Below are positions 8,675 to 18,750 of a DNA stretch of 64,000 bases, in pieces. Within the stretch, counting starts at the first letter, position 1; each line of letters begins with the position of its first letter. The stretch is from the NCBI RefSeq assembly GCF_001424875.1, contig NZ_LMCT01000067.1, positions 239,657 through 303,656 on the forward strand. The letters run 5' to 3'. The stretch is from Kitasatospora sp. Root107. GTDB lineage: Bacteria > Actinomycetota > Actinomycetes > Streptomycetales > Streptomycetaceae. A model generated the notes under the pieces. The model was given only the letters and a program-made list of their open reading frames with translations, was not told where the DNA came from and searched no databases. Made by a program: the position numbers and the translations under genes.

Positions 8675-8777
8675 GGCAGCACGGGGGCAGTACCGAATCA
8701 CGACAGAAGCGGCGCAACCGGCAACGGGCACGAGGCAGCTGGGGAAGGCGACCCTCGTCCACAGCCTGGAGGTCCCG

Positions 8778-9272
8778 GTGACGACACGTGGAGTCCTGTA
8801 CATCCACTCCGCGCCCCGCGCGCTGTGCCCGCACGTCGAGTGGGCGGTGGCGGGCGTGCTCGGCGTGCGGATCAGTCTCGACTGGATCCGCCAGCCGGCC
8901 GCGCCCGGTCACTGGCGGGCCGAGCTCTCCTGGCAGGGGGAGTCCGGCATCGCCTCGCGGCTGGCATCCGCCCTGCGCGGCTGGCAGTTGATCCGCTTCG
9001 AGGTCACCAGCGAGCCCACCACGAGCACCGAGGGCGAGCGCTACAGCTCCACCCCCGCGCTCGGCATCTTCCACGCCGTCACCGGCATCCACGGCGACAT
9101 CCTGATCCCCGAGGACCGGCTGCGGGCCGTGCTGCTCCGGGCCAGGAACGAGGGCACCGACCTGGAGGCGGACCTGTCCCGGCTGCTCGGCAAGCCCTGG
9201 GACGACGAGTTGGAGCCGTTCCGCTACGCGGGCGAGGGCGCCCCGGTGCGCTGGCTGCACCAGGTGGTCTGA
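8778..9272 (+). CDS. DUF3145 domain-containing protein
   Basis: A 164-residue protein recognised as the actinobacterial DUF3145 family (start TTRGVLYIHSAP, end EPFRYAGEGAPVRWLHQVV). Function is unknown. It is predicted cytoplasmic, with no signal peptide or membrane segment. The GTG at 8778 is preceded by GGAGGT at 8768-8773. In streptomycetes it is commonly found convergent with the fabF end of the fatty-acid operon, as here. The long AT-rich leader suggests its own regulated promoter. Confidence 0.88.
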   Translation: MTTRGVLYIHSAPRALCPHVEWAVAGVLGVRISLDWIRQPAAPGHWRAELSWQGESGIASRLASALRGWQLIRFEVTSEPTTSTEGERYSSTPALGIFHAVTGIHGDILIPEDRLRAVLLRARNEGTDLEADLSRLLGKPWDDELEPFRYAGEGAPVRWLHQVV

Positions 9273-9278
9273 GTGCGT

Positions 9279-9316
9279 CGGAAGCCCGGTACGCGGACTC
9301 GCGTACCGGGCTTCCG
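9279..9316. terminator. Bidirectional terminator between DUF3145 gene and fabF
   Basis: A perfect 16-bp inverted repeat (CGGAAGCCCGGTACGC and its complement, 6-base loop) sits between the convergent stop codons. There is no long T-tract, which is usual for streptomycete terminators. Confidence 0.8.
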
Positions 9317-9329
9317 AGGTGTCGGACGG

Positions 9330-10595
<1,266 letters not shown>

Positions 10596-10710
10596 TGGTT
10601 TCTTCTTCTCTCACGTGTGGCAGGTGGCGGCGATGCCGGGGGAGGGGTGACCGGGCGGCCGGGGTGTGCACTCCGGCCGCCCGGGCGGTCAGTTTCGAAC
10701 CGACCGTGGA

Positions 10711-10956
10711 TCAGGCGGCGTTCGCGAGGATGTAGTTCACGGCGTCGCCGACGGTCTTGAGGTTCTTGACCTCGTCGTCCGGGATCTTCACGTCGAACTT
10801 CTCCTCGGCGGCCACGACGACCTCGACCATGGAGAGCGAGTCGACGTCCAGGTCGTCAGTGAAGGACTTGTCGACCTCGACGTCCTCGACCGGGATGCCG
10901 GCGATCTCGTTGACGATGTCGGCAAGACCGGTCAGAACCTCGTCCTTGGTAGCCAT
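10711..10956 (-). CDS. acpP: Acyl carrier protein
   Basis: An 81-residue acidic protein. The 4'-phosphopantetheine attachment serine is Ser40 in DVDSLSMVE. The ATG at 10954-10956 is preceded by GAGGAG; the frame is open further upstream only as a shadow of fabH. It carries growing acyl chains between FabD, FabH and FabF. Its position between fabH and fabF is the standard streptomycete order. Confidence 0.97.
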   Translation of the reverse strand: MATKDEVLTGLADIVNEIAGIPVEDVEVDKSFTDDLDVDSLSMVEVVVAAEEKFDVKIPDDEVKNLKTVGDAVNYILANAA

Positions 10957-11030
10957 ACTGGCTGCTCCTCTTCGGTGTTGACAGCGACCACCCGGCGGGC
11001 CGTCGCAGGTTTGTGATGGGGCGTAGACGC

Positions 11031-12062
11031 CTAGGGGAGAGTAACGACTGCCGCGGCGTACACGAGACCCGCCCCGAAGCCGATGATCAACGCGAGGTCG
11101 CCACTGCGGGCCTCGCCGCTCTCCAGCATGCGTTCCATGGCCAGCGGGATGGAGGCCGCGGAGGTGTTGCCGGTCTCGGCGATGTCGCGGGCGACCGGGA
11201 CCGTGGCGGGCAGCTTGAGCGCCTTGATCATGGCGTCGGTGATCCGCATGTTGGCCTGGTGCGGAATGAACGCACCGAGCTGGTCCGCGGTGATCCCGGC
11301 GGCGTCCAGCGCCTGCTGGGCCACCTTGGCCATCTCCCAGACCGCCCAGCGGAAGACCGACTGGCCCTCCATCCGCAGGGCCGGCCACTTGACCTCCTCG
11401 CCCGTCCCGTTGACCGCGTCCGCCTTGGCGAAGGCGGTGTCCCAGGCCTGGGTCTGCGAGATGACGTCCTTCTGCGCGCCGTCCGAACCCCAGATCACCT
11501 TGCCGATGCCGGGCGTGTCGGACGGGCCGACGATGGCCGCACCCGCGCCGTCACCGAAGATGAACGCGGTCGACCGGTCCGAGGTGTCGGTCAGGTCGCT
11601 GAGCCGCTCGACGCCGATCACCAGCACGTACTCGGCGCTGCCGCCGCGCACCATGCCGTCGGCCAGGCTCAGGCCGTAGCCGAAGCCCGCGCAGGCGGCG
11701 GAGATGTCGAAGGCCGGGGCGGTGCCGCAGCCGAGCCGCTGGGCGATCTCGGTGGCGATCGCCGGGGTCTGCTTGAGGTGCGAGACGGTGGCCACGATCA
11801 CGCCGCCGATCTGCTCCGGGCCGATGCCGGCCTGCGCGATCGCCTTGCCGGCGGCCTGCACCGACATCTCGGCGACGCTCTCCTCCGGGCCGGCCCAGCG
11901 GCGCTCGGTGATCCCGCTGCGGGAGCGGATCCACTCGTCCGAGGACTCGATCCAGTTCAGGACCTCGGAGTTGGGGATCACCCGAACGGGGCGGTAGCCG
12001 CCGACACCGTGGATGCGCGCGAACGCGGCACCGGTGGACGACTGGATCTGAGGTGATGTCAT
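11031..12062 (-). CDS. fabH: Beta-ketoacyl-ACP synthase III
   Basis: A 343-residue initiating condensing enzyme with Cys124 (ISAACAGF), His268 (IPHQAN) and Asn299 (ETGNTSAA). In actinobacteria it uses branched acyl-CoA starters such as isobutyryl-CoA, giving iso/anteiso fatty acids; that substrate preference is family knowledge. Its start codon overlaps the fabD stop by four bases, so translational coupling is likely. Confidence 0.96.
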   Translation of the reverse strand: MTSPQIQSSTGAAFARIHGVGGYRPVRVIPNSEVLNWIESSDEWIRSRSGITERRWAGPEESVAEMSVQAAGKAIAQAGIGPEQIGGVIVATVSHLKQTPAIATEIAQRLGCGTAPAFDISAACAGFGYGLSLADGMVRGGSAEYVLVIGVERLSDLTDTSDRSTAFIFGDGAGAAIVGPSDTPGIGKVIWGSDGAQKDVISQTQAWDTAFAKADAVNGTGEEVKWPALRMEGQSVFRWAVWEMAKVAQQALDAAGITADQLGAFIPHQANMRITDAMIKALKLPATVPVARDIAETGNTSAASIPLAMERMLESGEARSGDLALIIGFGAGLVYAAAVVTLP

Positions 12063-12997
12063 GCGTCCTGCTCCTGCCCGCCGTGCTCCTCGATCAGGGC
12101 ACGCGCCTTGTCGAGGTCGGCCGGGGTCTTGAGGGCCAGCGTCGCGACACCCTTGACGTTGCGCTTGACCAGGTTGGTGAGGGTGCCGGCCGGGGAGAGC
12201 TCGATGACGGCGGTGGCACCGAGCTGCTGCAGGGTCTCCATGCAGAGGTCCCAGCGGACCGGGTTGGAGACCTGGGAGACCAGGCGGTCCAGCACCTCGG
12301 TACCGGACTGTACGACCTCACCGTCCTTGTTGGACAGGTACCCGACCTTCGGGTCATGGACCGTCAGGGTCGGCGCCAGCTTGGCCAGTCGCTCCACGCC
12401 CGGAGCCATGTGCTCGGTGTGGAAGGCGCCGGCCACCTTGAGCGCGATCACCCGGGACCCGGCCGGCGGGTCGGCCTTCAGGGCCGCCAGCTGGTCCAGC
12501 GTGCCGGCCGCGACCAGCTGGCCGCCGCCGTTGTTGTTGGCCGCGGTCAGGCCGTGCTCGGCCAGCTTCGCGGCGACGATCTCGGGGTCGCCGCCCAGCA
12601 GGGCGGTCATCCCGGTGGCCGTCACGGCGGCTGCCTCGGCCATCGCCAGGCTGCGTTCGCGGACGAAGACCAGCGCCTCCTCGACGCTGAGCACTCCGGC
12701 CAGCACGGCGGCGGTGATCTCACCGACGCTGTGGCCGGCGACCGCGGCGAACGGGCCTCCGGTGGGAGCGCCGAACAGCTCGGTGGCGGTGAGCAGGCCC
12801 GCAGCGACCAGCAGCGGCTGGGCGACGGCGGTGTCCTTGATCTCCTCCTCGGAGCCCTCGGTCCCGTACCGGACCAGGTCGAGACCGGCCACGTCGGACC
12901 AGGCCTTCAACCGGTCGGCGGCGCCGTCCAGCTCAAGCCAGGCGTTGAGGAATCCGGGGGTCTGGGCACCCTGTCCAGGGGCGACGATTACGAGCAC
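12059..12997 (-). CDS. fabD: Malonyl-CoA:ACP transacylase
   Basis: A 312-residue acyltransferase. The nucleophile Ser90 lies in GHSVGE, the oxyanion region is PGQGAQ at residues 7-12, and the catalytic His is in GAFHTEHM near 200. It loads malonyl groups onto AcpP for FabH and FabF. It overlaps fabH by four bases and follows fasR by 89 bases. That gap is a likely FasR target because FasR activates this operon in S. coelicolor. Confidence 0.96.
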   Translation of the reverse strand: MLVIVAPGQGAQTPGFLNAWLELDGAADRLKAWSDVAGLDLVRYGTEGSEEEIKDTAVAQPLLVAAGLLTATELFGAPTGGPFAAVAGHSVGEITAAVLAGVLSVEEALVFVRERSLAMAEAAAVTATGMTALLGGDPEIVAAKLAEHGLTAANNNGGGQLVAAGTLDQLAALKADPPAGSRVIALKVAGAFHTEHMAPGVERLAKLAPTLTVHDPKVGYLSNKDGEVVQSGTEVLDRLVSQVSNPVRWDLCMETLQQLGATAVIELSPAGTLTNLVKRNVKGVATLALKTPADLDKARALIEEHGGQEQDA

Positions 12998-13086
12998 GGT
13001 TCAACCCTCTCTCGCCAGGCACCCGAGGGCGGGTAGGCGACGGTAACGAAGAAAAGCACGCCGGATTGTGGAATCCCTACAGCGTG

Positions 13087-14385
13087 TCAGTCATGAGTGG
13101 TGGCCGAGCCGAGTCGGCCCAGGGCCAGCGCGATCCGCAGTGTGAAGGCCGAACGCACGTCGGACGGAGCATAGCCGGTGACGTCGGTCACACGTCGAAG
13201 CCGGTAGCGCACGGTGTTTGGGTGAACGAAGAGCATCCGAGCGGCGCCCTCCAGCGAGGAGGCCTGCTCCAGATAGACACTCAACGTCTCCAGGAGTGCC
13301 GACCCGGCCTCGTCCAGCGGTGTGTAGATCTCCTCCACCAACTGCTGCCGGGCCGCCTGGTCCCCGGCCAGCGCCCGCTCGGGCAGCAGATCGTCCGCCA
13401 GCACCGGGCGCGGGGCGTCCGGCCAGGCCGCACAGGCCTTCAGCCCGGCCGCCGCCGCATGCGCGGACCTGGTCGCCGAGAGCAGGTCGCCGACGGTCGG
13501 GCCGACCACCACCGGTCCTGGCGCGAACTGTCCGATCAGCGCCCGGGCGGCGTGCACCGGCTCCTTGTCGCCGCCGACCACCACCACCAGACGCTTGCCC
13601 AGCACCCCGGTCAGCACGTGCAGCTTGGCGTATCTGGCGGCCCGTCGGATCGCCTCCACCACCAGCTCGCTGTCGCCGTCCGGGGCACTGCCCATCACCA
13701 CCCGGACCTGGCTCGGCTGGCCCCAGCCGAGCGCGGCCGCCCGGGACAGCACGCCCTCGTCCGCGTCACCGGAGAGCAGCGAGTTGACCACCAGCGCCTC
13801 CAGCCGGGCGTCCCAGGCGCCGCGCGCCTCGGCCGCCTGGGCGTACACCTGCGCGGTGGCGAAGGCGATCTCCCGGGCGTAGACCAGCACCGACTCGCGC
13901 ATGCCCGCCTCGTCGCCGGGCGCGGCCACCTCGTCGATGGCCTCCTCCATCACCTCGATCGTGGTGCGGATCAGCTCCACGGTCTGCCGGAGCGTGATGG
14001 CTCTGGTCAGCTCGCGCGGGGCGGTGCCGAACACGTCGGTGGAGATCGCCTGCGGGGCGTCCGGGTGCCGGTACCACTCGGTGAACGCGGCGATACCGGC
14101 CTGGGCGACCAGACCGATCCAGGACCGGTGCTCCGGCGGCATCCGCCGGTACCAGCCCAGTTGGTCGTCCATCCGGGTGATCGCGGCGGTGGCCAGCTTG
14201 CCCGAGGACTTCTCCAGGCGCTTGAGCGTGGCAGCCCGCAGCTCGGCCCGCTCGGTGGCCAGCCTGCGCTCCTGCGCGGTCAGCCGACTGCCCCGCCGGG
14301 GCTTCGGCTGCTCGGGCTGCTTGGCAGCCGCGGTGGCCTGCTCGGCCGCGGTCTTCTTGTCGGAACTCGCTGAAGCGGATGGCAC
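13087..14385 (-). CDS. fasR: PucR-family regulator of fatty-acid synthesis (FasR-like)
   Basis: A 432-residue protein with a Lys/Ala-rich N-terminus, a middle GGDEF-like region (about 215-330) and a C-terminal PucR-type helix-turn-helix (ASSLEGAARMLFVHPNTVRYRLRRVTDVTGY). The family and position, immediately upstream of fabD on the same strand, identify it as the FasR type, which activates fabD-fabH-acpP-fabF and couples lipid supply to growth and antibiotic production. The ATG at 14383-14385 was taken because the N-terminal basic tract is typical of homologues. Confidence 0.9.
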   Translation of the reverse strand: MPSASASSDKKTAAEQATAAAKQPEQPKPRRGSRLTAQERRLATERAELRAATLKRLEKSSGKLATAAITRMDDQLGWYRRMPPEHRSWIGLVAQAGIAAFTEWYRHPDAPQAISTDVFGTAPRELTRAITLRQTVELIRTTIEVMEEAIDEVAAPGDEAGMRESVLVYAREIAFATAQVYAQAAEARGAWDARLEALVVNSLLSGDADEGVLSRAAALGWGQPSQVRVVMGSAPDGDSELVVEAIRRAARYAKLHVLTGVLGKRLVVVVGGDKEPVHAARALIGQFAPGPVVVGPTVGDLLSATRSAHAAAAGLKACAAWPDAPRPVLADDLLPERALAGDQAARQQLVEEIYTPLDEAGSALLETLSVYLEQASSLEGAARMLFVHPNTVRYRLRRVTDVTGYAPSDVRSAFTLRIALALGRLGSATTHD

Positions 14386-14513
14386 AGGGACAAGACTGCC
14401 TCACGTACGGCGCAGCTCGTACCCGCCCCCGCCGATCGGACCGGTGGCCCACGTCACACCGACCCCGCTGCGGCCTCCCCGAAGCCGCTGCGCTTTGGCA
14501 TTACGGTGGCCCC

Positions 14514-15290
14514 GTGACCGAAGCCGCCACCCGCGCCCGCGCCGACCTGCGCCGGGCCTCCGAACGCTACCGATCCACCCCGGCCGAGGGCATCGACACC
14601 CGGCACGCGTTCTCCTTCTCCGGCCACTACGACCCGAAGAACGTCCACTTCGGCGCGCTGCTGGCGGTCAACGAGGAGACCCTCGCCCCCGGCGCCGGCT
14701 ACGACGAACACAAGCACCGGGACACCGAGATCCTCACCTGGGTGCTGTCCGGCGCCCTCGCCCACCGGGACGGCCACGGGCACGCGGGCGTGGTCCGGCC
14801 CGGCATGGTGCAGTGGCAGAGCGCGGGCTCGGGGATCACCCACACCGAACGCAACGTCGGCGGCGCGGCGGAGCCGGTCCGCTTCGTCCAGATGTGGCTG
14901 CAGCCGGACACCTTCGACGCACCGCCGGCCTATGGCTTGCGGCGGGTCGAGCGGGCGGCGGAGGGCCTGACGCTGCTCGCCTCCGGGCTGGAGCGGGACG
15001 TCTCCTCGGAGGCGCTGCGGCTGCGGCGCAGCGACGCGGCGCTCTGGCTGGTCACGGCCGGGCCCTGGGAGCCGCTCCCTTCGCTGCCCGAAGCGCCGTT
15101 CCGCTACGTGCATCTGACGGCGGGTTCGCTGGGGTACCGGACGGTGCCCGGGCCGCAGGGCGGCGGGCGGTCGATGGACCCGGGCGACAGCGTCCGGGCC
15201 ACCGGCGACGCCTTCGCCGACCCCACGGCGGGGGCCGACGGCGTCGAGCTGCTGCTCTGGGAGATGCACTCGCCCGTCGCGTACGGCTGA
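14514..15290 (+). CDS. Pirin family protein
   Basis: A 258-residue bicupin. The metal-binding histidines are in the first cupin (DEHKHRDTEI near 62-71, then GITHTE near 105-110), matching pirin/quercetinase-like proteins. The GTG at 14514 gives a start about 45 codons inside the longest open frame; the upstream part overlaps the fasR promoter and lacks homology-like character. The physiological role of pirins is not settled; some have quercetin dioxygenase activity. Confidence 0.86.
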   Translation: MTEAATRARADLRRASERYRSTPAEGIDTRHAFSFSGHYDPKNVHFGALLAVNEETLAPGAGYDEHKHRDTEILTWVLSGALAHRDGHGHAGVVRPGMVQWQSAGSGITHTERNVGGAAEPVRFVQMWLQPDTFDAPPAYGLRRVERAAEGLTLLASGLERDVSSEALRLRRSDAALWLVTAGPWEPLPSLPEAPFRYVHLTAGSLGYRTVPGPQGGGRSMDPGDSVRATGDAFADPTAGADGVELLLWEMHSPVAYG

Positions 15291-15312
15291 CTCTTCGTCA
15301 CCACCCCGGTGG

Positions 15313-15600
15313 TCAGGGCGGGGGACGGCGTGGTTCGCGGTCTTCCGCCGTGCCGGGCAATTCCTTGAACTCGATCACCAGGGAGCCCCAGCGACGCATC
15401 CGGGCGCCGGCAGCGGGGTGCTGGGCGGTGACCACCCAGACTCCTGGCCAGGTCAGTGCTCCGACGGGCGGGCCATCCGGGTCGCCGGTGGCGAGTGCCA
15501 GGCCCGCGTTCGATGCGACGGTACGTGCGTGGGGCAGGAGCAGCCCGACGATGTCGGGAACCGTCACCCTGGGGGAGTTGCTGGGGCCGATCCATGTCAT
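15313..15600 (-). CDS. Small PASTA-domain protein
   Basis: A 95-residue protein consisting of a single PASTA-like domain: VPDIVGLLLPHARTVASNAGL, then a central WPGVWVVTAQHPAAGARMRRWGSLVIEF. PASTA units usually bind peptidoglycan fragments or beta-lactams when extracellular, but this one has no signal peptide or membrane segment. A strong GGAGGGTGAC lies just before the ATG. It is convergent with the pirin gene, only 22 bases away. Confidence 0.72.
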   Translation of the reverse strand: MTWIGPSNSPRVTVPDIVGLLLPHARTVASNAGLALATGDPDGPPVGALTWPGVWVVTAQHPAAGARMRRWGSLVIEFKELPGTAEDREPRRPPP

Positions 15601-15676
15601 GTCACCCTCCGGGGTCCAGCGTCTCGCTGATCCGCGGAGGAGAGAAGCCCTTGACTGAGCGCCCCTGCAAAATGTT

Positions 15677-16507
15677 CTACGCGAGCTCGGCGAGGACCGC
15701 GTCCGTGAAGGTCGGCCAGACCTCTGCGGCCCACGGCCCGAAGTCGCGGTCGGTGAGCGCGATGCAGGCGACGCCCGCCGCCGGGTCGACCCAGAGGAAG
15801 GTGCCGGACTGGCCGAAGTGGCCGAAGGTGCCGGGGGAGCTGTGGGTGCCGGTCCAGTGCGGGGACTTCTCGCCGCGGATCTCGAAGCCGAGGCCCCAGT
15901 CGTTCGGTCGGCGGTGGCCGAAGCCGGGGAGGACGCCGCCCAGGCCGGGCCAAGCCACCTCGCGGGTGGCGGCGTGCACGGTGGAGGGGTCGAGCAGCCG
16001 GGGGGCCTGGAGCTCGGCGGCGAACCGGGCCAGGTCGGCGACGGTGGAGAGGCCGCCGGCGCCGGCCGGGGTCCGGTGGGCGGTGTTGATCAGGGTGGAG
16101 GTCATCCCGAGCGGGGCGAAGACCGCCTCCTCGGCGTACTGGGCGAAGTTGATCCCGGACGCCTTGGTCAGGGCGTCCGCCAGCACGTCGAACCCGGCGT
16201 TGGAGTAGAGCCGCCGCTCACCGGGCGGGGCCATCACCCGGTGCTCGTCGAAGGCAAGACCGGAGGTGTGCGCGAGCAGGTGACGGATCGTCGAACCCTC
16301 GGGCCCGGCCGGGTCGTCCAGTTCGAAGACGCCTTCCTCGACCGCGACCAGCACCGCGTACGCGGTGAGCGGCTTGGTCACCGACGCCAGCGGGAAGAGC
16401 TGGTCCTGCGGCCCGGCCGCACCCAGCACCGTCCCGTCACTGCCTCGCACCACCGCAGCCGCCGCCGTGGGCACCGGCCAGTCCTCGATCATCCGCAAGC
16501 TCTGCAT
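15677..16507 (-). CDS. Serine hydrolase of the beta-lactamase / class C PBP-like family
   Basis: A 276-residue protein with the SxxK motif SVTK at 42-45, Tyr101-Ser-Asn as the second motif, and HFGQSGT as the third (HxG in place of KTG). HLLAHTSGL and PLGMTST are family signatures. It has no signal peptide, so it is probably a cytoplasmic esterase or amidase rather than a true beta-lactamase. The start ATG at 16505-16507 leads into a short N-terminus, making this a compact member of a family that often exceeds 350 residues. Confidence 0.85.
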   Translation of the reverse strand: MQSLRMIEDWPVPTAAAAVVRGSDGTVLGAAGPQDQLFPLASVTKPLTAYAVLVAVEEGVFELDDPAGPEGSTIRHLLAHTSGLAFDEHRVMAPPGERRLYSNAGFDVLADALTKASGINFAQYAEEAVFAPLGMTSTLINTAHRTPAGAGGLSTVADLARFAAELQAPRLLDPSTVHAATREVAWPGLGGVLPGFGHRRPNDWGLGFEIRGEKSPHWTGTHSSPGTFGHFGQSGTFLWVDPAAGVACIALTDRDFGPWAAEVWPTFTDAVLAELA

Positions 16508-16551
16508 GGCCCCGACTCTAACGACTCGCCCGGTCGCCCCGGAGTGCCGGG

Positions 16552-16583
16552 CTTGCCTAGAGTGCGCTCCAAGTCAGTAGCTT
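16552..16583 (+). promoter_or_regulatory. MerR-type promoter/operator with 19-bp spacer
   Basis: TTGCCT at 16553-16558 and TAGCTT at 16578-16583 are separated by 19 bases, the over-long spacing that MerR proteins correct by twisting DNA. The spacer contains an imperfect dyad (CTTG..GAGTGC-GCTC..CAAG), as expected for a MerR operator. It lies just upstream of the merR gene. Confidence 0.65.
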
Positions 16584-16614
16584 CGTGAACGTCACTTCCA
16601 CCGGGGGTATCACC

Positions 16615-17133
16615 GTGACCACGACCGCAGCACCGAACCTGCTCAACTGCGGCGCCCACTCCGGCGTCGCGATCGAGACCGCCGACCGTTCGGGCCGGCA
16701 CACCATCAGCGAGATGGTGGCCAGTACGGGCCTGAGCGCGCACACGCTGCGCTGGTACGAGCGGATCGGCCTGCTCGATCCGGTCGACCGCTCGCACTCG
16801 GGGCAGCGCCGGTACAGCGACGCCGACGTCCGGCGACTGGAGTTCCTCGGCCGGCTGCGACTGACCGGGATGTCGGTCGCGGACATGCTGCGCTACGTCG
16901 AGCTGGTCCGGGAGGGTGAGCACACCCTGGCGGACCGGCGGGATCTGCTGGTGGCCCACCGCGAGGAGGTCCGGCTGAGGCTCGCGGACCTGCACGCGAC
17001 CCTGGCGGTCCTCGACTACAAGATCGACCTCTACGGCGACACCCTCGAAACCCTCGAATCCTCCGAAGCACTCGAAGGCAGGAGCACAGAATGCGTCTCC
17101 CCACCGTCCCCCTCGGCCGCAGCGGCGAGCTGA
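16615..17133 (+). CDS. MerR-family transcriptional regulator
   Basis: A 172-residue protein. The N-terminal winged helix (ISEMVASTGLSAHTLRWYERIGLLDPVDR) is the classic MerR motif, followed by a coiled-coil dimer helix (about 100-150). The GTG at 16615 behind GGGGGT was chosen over the in-frame GTG at 16585 because the 19-bp-spacer promoter would start transcription around 16590. Its 3' end overlaps the aldo/keto reductase by 43 bases, so the pair forms one operon. No cysteine sensor pattern like SoxR is present, so an organic effector is more likely. Confidence 0.88.
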   Translation: MTTTAAPNLLNCGAHSGVAIETADRSGRHTISEMVASTGLSAHTLRWYERIGLLDPVDRSHSGQRRYSDADVRRLEFLGRLRLTGMSVADMLRYVELVREGEHTLADRRDLLVAHREEVRLRLADLHATLAVLDYKIDLYGDTLETLESSEALEGRSTECVSPPSPSAAAAS

Positions 17134-18095
17134 TCGGAGCCCAGGGTCTCGGCTGCATGGGCATGTCCGAGTTCTACGGCCCGACCGACACCGCCGAGGC
17201 CCTGGCCACCCTGGACGCCGCACTCGAAGCGGGCGTCACGCTGTTCGACACCGCCGACATCTACGGCTCCGGTGCCAACGAAGAGCTGGTCGGCCCGTTC
17301 GTCCGGGCCAACCGCGACCGGGTGGTGCTGGCCACCAAGTTCGCCATCGAGCGCCGCGCCGACGACCCGACCTACCGGGCCGTCCGCAACGACCCCGCCT
17401 ACATCCGTACCGCCGTGGACGCCTCGCTGCGCCGCCTCGGCATCGACGTGATCGACCTCTACTACATGCACCGGCGCGACCCGGCCGTGCCGCTGGCCGA
17501 GTCGGTCGGCGCGATGGCCGAGCTGGTCCAGGCGGGCAAGGTGCGGCAGTTGGGCCTCTCCGAGGTGACCGGGGACGAGCTGCGCGAGGCGTACGCGGTG
17601 CACCCGATCGCGGCCCTGCAGTCCGAGTGGTCGCTGTTCTCCCGGGACGTCGAGCGCACCGCCGTTCCGGCCGCCGCCGAACTGGGCGTCACCTTCGTGC
17701 CGTACTCGCCGCTCGGCCGGGGCTTCCTGACCGGTTCCTTCGCCGCCGCCGAGCAGCTGACGGAGGGTGACTACCGGCGCTACCACCCGCAGTTCAGCGG
17801 CCCGAACGCCGCCGCCAACGCGCCCCTGGTCGCCCCGATCCAGAAGATCGCCGCCAACCGCGGCGTCACCGCAGCCCAGATCGCCCTCGCCTGGGTCCAC
17901 CAGCGCGCCGAGGTGCACGGCCTCACCGTCGTCCCCATCCCGGGCACCCGCAAGCGCACCCGCCTGGCCGAGAACACGGCCGCAGCCACCCTGCACCTCA
18001 CCCCGGCCGAACTCGCCGTCCTGGAGCCGATCGCCGCCCAGGTCACCGGCAACCGCTACGCCGACATGAGCTCCACCTCGGCGGGCCGCGAGTAG
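17091..18095 (+). CDS. Aldo/keto reductase
   Basis: A 334-residue (alpha/beta)8 NADPH oxidoreductase. The catalytic tetrad is visible: Asp and Tyr in FDTADIYG, Lys in LATKFAIE and His in YYMHRRDP. The C-terminal PIPGTRKRTRLAENTAA is the cofactor-binding region. It overlaps and is coupled to merR, a frequent pairing, so it is probably induced by the compound MerR senses, most likely a reactive carbonyl. Confidence 0.93.
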   Translation: MRLPTVPLGRSGELIGAQGLGCMGMSEFYGPTDTAEALATLDAALEAGVTLFDTADIYGSGANEELVGPFVRANRDRVVLATKFAIERRADDPTYRAVRNDPAYIRTAVDASLRRLGIDVIDLYYMHRRDPAVPLAESVGAMAELVQAGKVRQLGLSEVTGDELREAYAVHPIAALQSEWSLFSRDVERTAVPAAAELGVTFVPYSPLGRGFLTGSFAAAEQLTEGDYRRYHPQFSGPNAAANAPLVAPIQKIAANRGVTAAQIALAWVHQRAEVHGLTVVPIPGTRKRTRLAENTAAATLHLTPAELAVLEPIAAQVTGNRYADMSSTSAGRE

Positions 18096-18122
18096 CCCGG
18101 CGGGCGCTCCGGGCTCAGCCGT

Positions 18123-18263
18123 CAGGGGCTCGGGGAACTGCGACGCAGACCTCGGAGCAGGTGATCCGTCCGTGGGTGGTCAGGCACTTACGTCCGTGAC
18201 CCGCACGCCAGATCTCCTCGCCCATGCGGCGGAGCCGCAAGTCAGCAGAGCCCCGAGCCCCTG
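18123..18263. repeat. Dispersed intergenic repeat, copy 1, with 13-bp terminal inverted repeats
   Basis: The element starts CAGGGGCTCGGGG (18123-18135) and ends with its exact complement CCCCGAGCCCCTG (18251-18263). The left 79 bases align with the copy at 25582-25659, and the first 34 with the copy at 44645. It lies between the aldo/keto reductase and the ricin-type gene. Related GGGGC-CGGGGAACTGCG elements are common between streptomycete genes. Confidence 0.7.
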
Positions 18264-18304
18264 GATTGTGCAACCTCGGGCCCTGCAAAAAGCTGAGCGC
18301 CTGC

Positions 18305-18739
18305 CTACGGCGCAGCAGGCTCCAGGTGCCACCACTGCGCTGGGGTGTCGAGGTCCTCCCACTGGCGGGCGGTGTCGTCGTCGGCGACCTCGAGGGTGAG
18401 GCCGCTGACGAAGCTGACCAGGTTGTAGGTGCCGGGGGTGTCGACGTGCTGCTCCAGGAGCCATTCCTGGGCGCCGAAGCCGTTCGGGCCCCAGAGTTGG
18501 AGCGGTACGCCGTTGTCGGTGCGGGCGCCGGTGACGTCGAGGCGTTTGCCGCTGCCCTCGCTCTCCAGGTGGTAGAGGCCACCGCCGGGGTGCACGGCGG
18601 TGATCCGCCAGAGCTGCCCGGCGGAGCCGTCGGCCGGGCTCTGCCGGATCTTGGCGCCGCTGCGCTGCTTGTCGCCCGCGACTGCCAGCAGCTGCCCGCT
18701 GCCGACGTTGCGCAGGCGGTACAGCCCCTCCTGAATCAC
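18305..18739 (-). CDS. Ricin-type beta-trefoil (RICIN/CBM13-like) protein
   Basis: A 144-residue protein made of one beta-trefoil with three QxW-type repeats: GQLWRI, AQEWLLE and AQWWHLE. These domains bind sugars when attached to secreted enzymes. This one has no signal peptide and stands alone, so its partner is unknown. The GTG at 18737-18739 was chosen for the GAGG six bases upstream; a GTG two codons earlier is an alternative. The open frame continues upstream only as a shadow of the next gene. Confidence 0.75.
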   Translation of the reverse strand: MIQEGLYRLRNVGSGQLLAVAGDKQRSGAKIRQSPADGSAGQLWRITAVHPGGGLYHLESEGSGKRLDVTGARTDNGVPLQLWGPNGFGAQEWLLEQHVDTPGTYNLVSFVSGLTLEVADDDTARQWEDLDTPAQWWHLEPAAP

Positions 18740-18750
18740 CGTCACCTCAA

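Larger units (their letters stand above)
8401..8777. other. Intergenic region with terminator and an AT-rich upstream element
   Basis: About 377 bases without a gene. It holds the terminator at 8433-8465 and an unusually AT-rich stretch with an inverted repeat at 8644-8674 upstream of the DUF3145 gene. Confidence 0.7.
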
